Below are positions 57,232 to 64,000 of a DNA stretch of 64,000 bases, piece by piece. Each line of letters begins with the position of its first letter. The stretch's first letter is position 1. Origin of the DNA: Candidatus Bacteroides pullicola (GTDB lineage: Bacteria; Bacteroidota; Bacteroidia; Bacteroidales; Bacteroidaceae); the NCBI GenBank assembly GCA_019115825.1, contig DXCV01000029.1:20188-84187 (forward strand), in the 5' to 3' direction. A program made the position numbers and the translations under genes. Under the pieces are notes generated by a model. It was not told where the DNA came from. It did no database searches and saw only the letters and a program-made list of their open reading frames with translations.

Positions 57232-60200
57232 ATGAAACTACAAACCTTAATCTGCCTGCTGGCCATCGCGTTATTCGCCGCCTGCACAGGAAACCGACGG
57301 GACATCACCCCGTCCGTCGAATTCGCGCCTTACGTCAGCGCCTACACCGGAGGCGTCATCTCCTCCCAGAGCACCATCCGCATCGAACTGGCGCAAGACC
57401 TATCCGTGGTAGACCTGAACGAACTGGAAGAAAACCCTTTCAGCTTCTCCCCCGCCCTGGACGGAAAGGCGCATTGGCTGGACAACCACACCATCGAGTT
57501 CGTGCCCGACGAGGGAGCACTGCAATCCGGCGAACTCTATAACGGCATCTTCCGTCTGGGAGACTTCGTAGCGGTAAAAGAAGGTTTGGAGGAATTCCGC
57601 TTCTCCTTCCGCGTGCAGCCGCGCACCTTCACAATGCAGGCGGAAACGCCTGTCATCACCTCGGCAGACTATCTGTCCCTGGCGGGTGAAATCCACTTTA
57701 GCGACGCGGTCACCGCAGCAGAAGCCAGACAGATGCTGTCCGTCGGTCAGGAAGACGTCGCCCTACGACTCACCCCCACGGACAATCCTCTGCGCTACAC
57801 ATTCACACTGGACAGCATCCCTCGCGAAGAGAAAGACTACACACTGACACTCACCGCCGACGGAGAACTCGCCGACATTGACCAGAAACAAAGCTTAGAC
57901 TTCACCATCCCCGCCCGGGGCGTCTTCCGCTTCCTCTCCGCGCGGCGCACGGACACACCGGACGGGCTGGAAATCGTGTTCTCCGCCCCGCTGGACGCCT
58001 CGCAAGATCTGAAAGGGCTGGTGGAAATCAAGGAAGTCCCCAAGGCCATCTTCCAGGTGAAGGCCAACAAACTCCACGCCTACCTGGACGAGACGCAGAA
58101 GACCGATGGTAAACTGACGCTGAACCTGCACGAAGGCATCCGCGACACGGAAGGCCGCAAACTCGGCTCGGCACACTCCCTCTCCTTCGGTGAGCTACAT
58201 CTCAAACCGCAAGTGGAACTCCGGACGGAAGCCGCCATCCTGCCCGACTCCAAGAGTCTGCTCATCCCCTTCCGCGCCGTCAACCTCCACGCGGTGGACT
58301 TGAGCGTGGTGCGCATCTTCGAGCAAAACGTGTTGACTTTCCTCCAAACCAACACGCCCGAATCTGCCAACGAACTGCGCCGCGCCGGACGCCTGATTTA
58401 CAAGAAAACACTTCCCTTGGACGAGGACCAAACCAAGGACATCCACCAATGGAACGACTACTCCATCGACTTGGGCGGACTCATCCGACAGGAGCCGGGA
58501 GCCATCTACCGCATTTATCTGTCCTTCCGCCAAGAGTATTCCGCCTATCCTTGCGAAGGCCAGACTCCGCAACCTTCTTTCTCTGCCAGCAGATTAACCC
58601 CCTTGACCGACAACGCATTGACCGAAGCCGACGAGGCGGAATGGGACGTGCCGCAAAGCTACTTCTACTACAACGGCGGCGTGGAGTATGACTGGAGCCT
58701 CTACGACTGGCGGGAGCAGGACAATCCGTGCCATCCCTCTTATTATATGAACAACAGCCGTGTGGCCGCCTGCAATGTCTATGCCTCCAACCTGGGAATT
58801 ATCGTTAAGGGCAATACGATGCACAAGCTCTGGATAGCCGTCAGTGACATCCTTACCACCCGCCCCGTGGAAGGAGCAGACATCACCGTCTACAACTTCC
58901 AACTCCAGCCCATCGGCACGGGAAAGACCGATTCGGAGGGGTTTGCCGAAATCTCCCCCGATGGCGTGCCTTTCCTCGTCTGCGCCTCTGACGGCAAGCA
59001 GAAGGGCTATTTGCGCGTAGTGTCCGGAGAAAACCTCTCCACCAGCCGCTTCGACACCGGCGGGAAGCAAGTAGAGAAAGGATTGAAAGGCTTCATCTAC
59101 GGCGAACGTGGCGTGTGGCGTCCGGGAGACACGCTACACATCTCCTTCATCCTGGAAGACAGGGAGAAGCGCATCCCCGACACGCATCCCGTCACATTGG
59201 AGGTGTACAATCCGCGTGGGCAATTCCACAGCAGACTCGTCTCCACGCGAGGACTGAACGGTTTCCACGCCTTCCAAGTCCCCACCCGTGCGGATGACCC
59301 CACCGGCGTATGGAATACCTACGTCAAAGTGGGCGGAAGCACCTTCCACAAGAGCCTGCGCATCGAATCGGTGAAACCCAACCGGCTCAAAATCAACGTC
59401 AAGTTGCCGGAAAAGATGCTGCAAGCCTCGCGAAAGGAAGTGCAAGCCACCATCTCCTCCGCCTGGCTGACGGGCGCCACCGCCTCCCGCTTGAAAACCA
59501 AGATGGAAATGTCGCTCAGCAAGGTGAACACCCAATTCCCGAAGTACGGGCAGTATGTCTTCAACAACCCCGCCACGGAGTTCACCACCCAGAAAGCGGA
59601 AGTATTCGACGGACAACTGGATGCGGACGGCAAGGCGGCCTTCTCCTTGAAACTCCCCCAAGCCTCCACGGCGCCGGGTATGCTGAACGCCACGCTCACC
59701 ACCCGCGTGTTCGAGCCGGGTGGAGACGCCAGCATCCACGTGCAAAGCATCCCCTACTCTCCCTTCGCCTCCTACGTGGGCATCGCCCTGAACCAGCCGG
59801 AAAACAAGTGCATTGAGACAGACCAAGCACACCGCTTCGACATCGTCACCCTGACTCCGGACGGGAAGCCGACGGACCGCTCCCGTTTGGAGTATAAGAT
59901 ATATAGGGTAGACTGGAGCTGGTGGTGGGAGAACCGAGAAGAATCCTTCGGCACGTATGTCAACAACAGCTCCGTCACGCCCGTGGCCGGCGGAAATCTG
60001 GAAACCAAGAACGGGAAAGCCAGCTTCACCTTCCGCGTGGACTATCCCGACTGGGGACGCTACCTGGTCTATGTCAAGGACAAGGAGAGCGGGCACGCCA
60101 CGGGCGGCACCGTCTACATCGACTGGCCGGAGTGGCGCGGACGCTCCACCAAGGCTGACCCTGACAATGTGAAGATGCTGACTTTCTCCCTGAACAAGGA

Positions 60201-62760
60201 ATCGTACAAGCCGGGCGACAAGGCCACAGCCTTCATCCCCGCCGCTGCTGGAGGACACGCGCTGGTAGCCATTGAGAACGGCTCCACCGTGCTGAAGCGC
60301 GAATGGATAGAAACGGATGCGGAAGAAGACACCCGCTACACCTTCGACATCACGCCGGACATGGCGCCCAACGTCTACCTGCACGTCACCCTGCTGCAAC
60401 CCCACGCCCAGACGGTCAACGACCTGCCCATCCGGATGTATGGAGTGGCTCCCGTACTGGTGACCGACCCCGCCACCATCCTCCAGCCACGGATAGAGAT
60501 GCCCGACGCCCTGCGCCCGGAGACCGACTTCTCCATCACCGTGAGCGAAAAGACAGGCAAGCCGATGACCTACACCCTCGCCATCGTGGACGAAGGTTTG
60601 CTGGACCTCACCAACTTCCGCACGCCCGACCCGTGGCAGGAGTTCTATGCCCGCGAAGCCTTGGGCATCGCCACGTGGGACCTGTACGACCAAGTCCTGG
60701 GTGCCTCCGCCGGACGCTATGCCCCCATCTTCGGCACGGGAGGAGACGAGATGCTGAAACCCGCCGATGCCAAGGCCAACCGCTTCAAGCCGGTGGTGAA
60801 GTTCATCGGGCCATTCCATATAGATAAAGGCAAGCGCGGCACCCACACCTTGCGCCTGCCGCAGTATGTCGGCTCGGTGCGCGTGATGCTCATTGCCGGG
60901 GAAGATGGAAGCTACGGACACGCCGAGAGGACCGTGCCCGTCCGCACGCCGCTGATGCTCCTCCCCACCCTGCCGAGGGTGCTCTCCACCGACGAGGAAA
61001 TCCAAGTCCCCGTCAATGTGTTTGCCATGGAGCAAGGCGCCAAGGATGTGAACGTCTCCATCCAAGCGGAAGGCGCGGGCATTGCCATCGAAGGCCCCAG
61101 CCAGCAATCCCTCCGCTTCGACCAGCCGGGAGACCAACTGGTATGCTTCCGGATGAAGACTTCCCCGAAGACAGGCAAGGCCACCATCCGCTTCACAGCT
61201 TCGGGAGGCGGCAGGCAAGTCAAGGAGAGCGTGGAGATAGACGTGCGCAATCCCAATCCGACCGTCACCCTGCGGGAAAGCCGCTGGATAGAGCCGGGGA
61301 AACAAGCGGAATTGGCCTACGCCGCCACCGGCGAGGATGCCTCCGTCCGCCTGGAAATGTCGCGCATACCTTCGCCCGACCTGAGCCGGCGGCTGGATTT
61401 CCTCTACAACTACGCCCACGCCTGCACCGAGCAAATCACGTCGAAGGCTTTGCCGTTGCTGTTCCTCGACGCCTTCGGGGAAACAGACACGGAGGCATCC
61501 GCCCGCTCGACAGCCAACGTCCGGGAAGGCATCCGCCAACTCTACGCCCGCCAGTTGCCCAACGGCGGTTTCGCCTATTGGCCGACGCAGGCCGTGGCCG
61601 ACGAGTGGGTGACCTCCTACGCGGGCATGTTCCTCACGCTGGCTGCCGAAAAGGGGTATACCGTCCACGCCAACACGCTGGAAAAATGGAAACGCTTCCA
61701 ACGCTCGGCGGCACAGAACTGGCGTTTCTCGGATTATGCCGACAAGTATCGGCAGGAGACTGCTTGCCTCCAACAAGCCTTCCGCCTCTACACGCTGGCC
61801 TTGGCCGGAGCCCCCGAGCCCGGCGCGATGAACCGCATGAAGGAGCAAGACAACCTGCCCGCACAAGCCCGGTGGAGGTTGGCCGCCGCATACGCCCTGG
61901 CGGGCAAGCCGGATGCCGCGAACGAGTTGATATTCAACGCCCCGTCCCATTCCTCCACAAGTGCCATGACGCTGTATGGCTCTCCCCTCCGCGATGAAGC
62001 AATGGCCTTGGAGACGCTTGTCTTGCTGAACCGCACCGACGAAGCCTTGGAGCAAGCCAAGGCGGTATCCCAATCCTTGCAGGAAGAGACAGGCTTCAGC
62101 ACCCAGTCCACCGCCTTCGCCCTGATGGCCATGGCGCGGCTGGCCGAAAAGACATCCGGCTCCCTGCACTACGGCTGGACGCTGAACGGGAAGGCACAAG
62201 CCGAAGTCGCATCGGGCAAGGCCACCCGCATCCACACCCTGCCCGCCGCCGGGAAAGGTTCCGTCCGTGTGGAGAACCTGGGTGAAGGCGCACTGAACAT
62301 GACCCTCGTCACCCGTATGCAACCCGTCGAAGACAACCTGCCCGAACAGGCGCGGGGCATCCGCCTCCAGGTAGCCTACACGGACATGAACGGCAAGCCC
62401 CTCTCCGTCAACGCCCTCCGCCAAGGCACGGACTTCATGGCAACCGTCACCGTGGAGAATACCTCCGCCAAGGACCTGACCCACCTGGCCCTGACACATA
62501 TCCTGCCCGCTGGCTGGGAAATCTTCAACGAACGCCTGGGCGGCACGCAAGCCAACGCCAACTATGCCTACCAGGACGTGCGCGACGACCGCGTGCTGAC
62601 CTACTTCGACCTAAAACGGGGCGAACGCAAGCCATTCGTCGTCCGCCTGCAAGCCACCTACGCCGGACAATTCATCTTGCCCGCCCTGCAATGCGAGGCG
62701 ATGTATGACACCGCCATCCAGGCACGCACCCGTGCCGGGCGCACCACGGTGACCCCATGA
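57232..62760 (+). CDS. Alpha-2-macroglobulin family lipoprotein
   Basis: An 1842-residue exported protein with a lipobox (LFAACTGN), so anchored at Cys19. Repeated macroglobulin beta domains run through the first 1200 residues (MG2-like GERGVWRPGDTLHISF near 620). A thioester-type motif CTEQ lies at Cys1398 in a helical region, followed by a bait/TED-like domain and a closing beta domain. Bacterial members trap attacking proteases and often pair with PBP1C, as here (pbpC starts on the last four bases). It is close in size to E. coli YfhM. Confidence 0.93.
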   Translation: MKLQTLICLLAIALFAACTGNRRDITPSVEFAPYVSAYTGGVISSQSTIRIELAQDLSVVDLNELEENPFSFSPALDGKAHWLDNHTIEFVPDEGALQSGELYNGIFRLGDFVAVKEGLEEFRFSFRVQPRTFTMQAETPVITSADYLSLAGEIHFSDAVTAAEARQMLSVGQEDVALRLTPTDNPLRYTFTLDSIPREEKDYTLTLTADGELADIDQKQSLDFTIPARGVFRFLSARRTDTPDGLEIVFSAPLDASQDLKGLVEIKEVPKAIFQVKANKLHAYLDETQKTDGKLTLNLHEGIRDTEGRKLGSAHSLSFGELHLKPQVELRTEAAILPDSKSLLIPFRAVNLHAVDLSVVRIFEQNVLTFLQTNTPESANELRRAGRLIYKKTLPLDEDQTKDIHQWNDYSIDLGGLIRQEPGAIYRIYLSFRQEYSAYPCEGQTPQPSFSASRLTPLTDNALTEADEAEWDVPQSYFYYNGGVEYDWSLYDWREQDNPCHPSYYMNNSRVAACNVYASNLGIIVKGNTMHKLWIAVSDILTTRPVEGADITVYNFQLQPIGTGKTDSEGFAEISPDGVPFLVCASDGKQKGYLRVVSGENLSTSRFDTGGKQVEKGLKGFIYGERGVWRPGDTLHISFILEDREKRIPDTHPVTLEVYNPRGQFHSRLVSTRGLNGFHAFQVPTRADDPTGVWNTYVKVGGSTFHKSLRIESVKPNRLKINVKLPEKMLQASRKEVQATISSAWLTGATASRLKTKMEMSLSKVNTQFPKYGQYVFNNPATEFTTQKAEVFDGQLDADGKAAFSLKLPQASTAPGMLNATLTTRVFEPGGDASIHVQSIPYSPFASYVGIALNQPENKCIETDQAHRFDIVTLTPDGKPTDRSRLEYKIYRVDWSWWWENREESFGTYVNNSSVTPVAGGNLETKNGKASFTFRVDYPDWGRYLVYVKDKESGHATGGTVYIDWPEWRGRSTKADPDNVKMLTFSLNKESYKPGDKATAFIPAAAGGHALVAIENGSTVLKREWIETDAEEDTRYTFDITPDMAPNVYLHVTLLQPHAQTVNDLPIRMYGVAPVLVTDPATILQPRIEMPDALRPETDFSITVSEKTGKPMTYTLAIVDEGLLDLTNFRTPDPWQEFYAREALGIATWDLYDQVLGASAGRYAPIFGTGGDEMLKPADAKANRFKPVVKFIGPFHIDKGKRGTHTLRLPQYVGSVRVMLIAGEDGSYGHAERTVPVRTPLMLLPTLPRVLSTDEEIQVPVNVFAMEQGAKDVNVSIQAEGAGIAIEGPSQQSLRFDQPGDQLVCFRMKTSPKTGKATIRFTASGGGRQVKESVEIDVRNPNPTVTLRESRWIEPGKQAELAYAATGEDASVRLEMSRIPSPDLSRRLDFLYNYAHACTEQITSKALPLLFLDAFGETDTEASARSTANVREGIRQLYARQLPNGGFAYWPTQAVADEWVTSYAGMFLTLAAEKGYTVHANTLEKWKRFQRSAAQNWRFSDYADKYRQETACLQQAFRLYTLALAGAPEPGAMNRMKEQDNLPAQARWRLAAAYALAGKPDAANELIFNAPSHSSTSAMTLYGSPLRDEAMALETLVLLNRTDEALEQAKAVSQSLQEETGFSTQSTAFALMAMARLAEKTSGSLHYGWTLNGKAQAEVASGKATRIHTLPAAGKGSVRVENLGEGALNMTLVTRMQPVEDNLPEQARGIRLQVAYTDMNGKPLSVNALRQGTDFMATVTVENTSAKDLTHLALTHILPAGWEIFNERLGGTQANANYAYQDVRDDRVLTYFDLKRGERKPFVVRLQATYAGQFILPALQCEAMYDTAIQARTRAGRTTVTP

Positions 62761-64000
62761 GGAGGCGGCTACACATTATATTATTAGGTATAACCCGGCT
62801 TTCCCCCCGACGGAAGGCCGGGTTCATCTGTATCCTCCTCCTGCTGCTGGCCTACGCCTTCTGCCTGCCCCGGCAATTATTCCAGGTGCCTTACTCCACC
62901 GTGGTGACGGACTGCCACGGAGAGTTACTGGGCGCGCGCATCGCCCCGGACGGCCAATGGCGCTTCCCGCCGTGCGACACCGTGCCCCGCAAGTTCGTCC
63001 GCTGCCTGCTGGCCTTCGAGGACCGGCATTTCTACTACCACCCCGGCGTCAACCCCCTGTCCATGGCACGGGCGGCCTGGCAAAACATCCAGCAGGGAAG
63101 AATCGTCAGCGGGGGCAGCACCCTGACGATGCAAACCATCCGCATCTCCCGAAACCGCCCGCGGACATTCGCCGAGAAGGTGGTGGAGATGATACTGGCC
63201 ACCCGCCTGGAGCTGCGCTGCTCCAAGGATGAGATTCTGGCCCTATATGCCTCGCACGCGCCGTTCGGGGGGAATGTCGTGGGATTGGACGCCGCGGCCT
63301 GGCGCTACTTTGCCCATCCTGCCTCCGAACTTTCGTGGGCGGAAGCCGCCACCCTGGCCGTACTCCCCAACGCGCCCTCCGCCATACACCCCGGCAAGGG
63401 GCGGGAAGCCTTGTTGCGCAAGCGCAACCGGGTGTTGCGGCTCCTTCTGGAGCAAGGTGAAATCAGCACTTCGGATTACGCGCTGGCACTGGACGAACCC
63501 CTGCCGGACGCTCCGCTTCCCCTGCCCCGCATCGCGCCCCACCTGGTAGACCGGTTAGCCTCCGAACATCCCGGCCAAACCCTCGTCTCCACCATCGACA
63601 AATCCCTGCAACTCCGCCTGGAGGCATTGGCCGAACGCCATAGCCAAGAATTTGCCCGAAGCGACATACGCAACCTGGCCATCCTGGTCATCGACCTGCG
63701 AGAGAACCAAGTCGCGGCCTATTGCGGCAACACCGGCTTCGGACAGTCGGCCGAGGGCAGCCAAGTGGACATCATCCGCGCCCCGCGCAGCACGGGCAGC
63801 ATCCTGAAGCCTTTCCTCTACTACGCCGCCCTGGAGGAAGGGCTGATTCTGCCCCACACCCTCCTGCCGGACGTGACCGTCAACATCAACGGATTCGCCC
63901 CGCAGAACTTCAGCCGCCAGTTCGAGGGAGCCGTGCCCGCCTCGGAAGCCCTGGCCCGCTCGCTGAACATCCCCGCCGTGCACCTCCTGCAACAATACGG
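62757..64000 (+). CDS. pbpC: Penicillin-binding protein 1C (partial, 3' end missing)
   Basis: The ATG at 62757 overlaps the macroglobulin stop (ATGA). The frame stays open to the window edge (about 414 codons), which is why the ORF track omits it. A short cytoplasmic tail and one membrane helix (FICILLLLLAYAFCLP) precede the transglycosylase domain with LAFEDRHFYYHPGVN (catalytic Glu) and GGSTLTMQTIR. The transpeptidase domain begins with the SxxK box in STGSILKPFLYY. It makes or repairs peptidoglycan in the periplasm. The rest of the transpeptidase and the C-terminal domain lie outside the window. Confidence 0.93.
   Translation, partial: MRRRLHIILLGITRLSPRRKAGFICILLLLLAYAFCLPRQLFQVPYSTVVTDCHGELLGARIAPDGQWRFPPCDTVPRKFVRCLLAFEDRHFYYHPGVNPLSMARAAWQNIQQGRIVSGGSTLTMQTIRISRNRPRTFAEKVVEMILATRLELRCSKDEILALYASHAPFGGNVVGLDAAAWRYFAHPASELSWAEAATLAVLPNAPSAIHPGKGREALLRKRNRVLRLLLEQGEISTSDYALALDEPLPDAPLPLPRIAPHLVDRLASEHPGQTLVSTIDKSLQLRLEALAERHSQEFARSDIRNLAILVIDLRENQVAAYCGNTGFGQSAEGSQVDIIRAPRSTGSILKPFLYYAALEEGLILPHTLLPDVTVNINGFAPQNFSRQFEGAVPASEALARSLNIPAVHLLQQY

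Noticed and set aside
59134-62550. 1138-residue minus-strand ORF
   Set aside because: Antisense shadow of the macroglobulin gene; it arises from GC-rich third positions and shows no family features.

Overview
The window looks like a chromosomal segment of a Bacteroidales bacterium (Bacteroides/Phocaeicola-like). The evidence is Na+-NQR genes, serine palmitoyltransferase, a NigD-family lipoprotein, a one-polypeptide pyruvate:ferredoxin oxidoreductase, PPi-dependent phosphofructokinase, DUF4286/DUF4595/DUF6291/DUF6266 proteins, and repeated -33/-7 promoters of the Bacteroidetes type (TTTG, 19-20 bp, TAnnTTTG) in place of -35/-10 boxes. Start codons were moved from the ORF track where a promoter, a coupled stop/start or the known family N-terminus argued for it. 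Two edge genes absent from the track were added: the nqrB start at the left and a partial pbpC at the right.

Layout. 1-9.5 kb (minus): the start of nqrB, nqrA, then a compact run purU-hisH-hisA-hisF-hisIE-ftsE-lysC-lysA ending in a strong terminator, and a NigD-like lipoprotein. 9.6-12.5 kb: an ECF sigma factor with a membrane-anchored beta-barrel protein, ruvC coupled to a DUF4286 gene, and tRNA-Ala(GGC). 12.6-23.1 kb: a defence-like block with an AAA ATPase/DUF234 gene under a dyad operator, a type I restriction-modification locus (hsdM-hsdS-hsdR) and a divergent DUF2130 nuclease-like gene. An array of ten 22-bp hairpin repeats lies between hsdS and hsdR. 23.4-36.2 kb: housekeeping and metabolism (proS, spt, an outer-membrane protein, cstA, a GHL10 lipoprotein-like hydrolase, an ATP-grasp-like protein, an AAA ATPase, nifJ), with two foldback repeat elements in the gaps.

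36.3-40 kb: an AT-rich accessory island. It has a broken Rpn-family gene between 23-bp direct repeats, a promoter-driven structured RNA candidate, and four or five genes of unknown function, one with YD-like repeats. 40-44.7 kb: a DUF4595 lipoprotein, then a replication-like module (DnaB-type helicase, DUF6291, DUF6266) with repeat-rich spacers. 44.8-54.7 kb (minus): nitroreductase, an HpaII-family endonuclease without a methyltransferase, YigZ, PPi-PFK and a three-gene RND efflux operon. 55.6-64 kb (plus): a small conserved protein, a PlsC-like acyltransferase, a nitrilase-like amidase, a 1842-residue alpha-2-macroglobulin lipoprotein and pbpC, most linked by 4-base overlaps.

The most unusual signals are non-coding: the covarying hairpin array in the hsd locus, the structured RNA with a perfect promoter and terminator, a CTCTTTC repeat/hairpin family at three loci, a 160-bp foldback element, and recurring GTTAC/GTAAC dyads.
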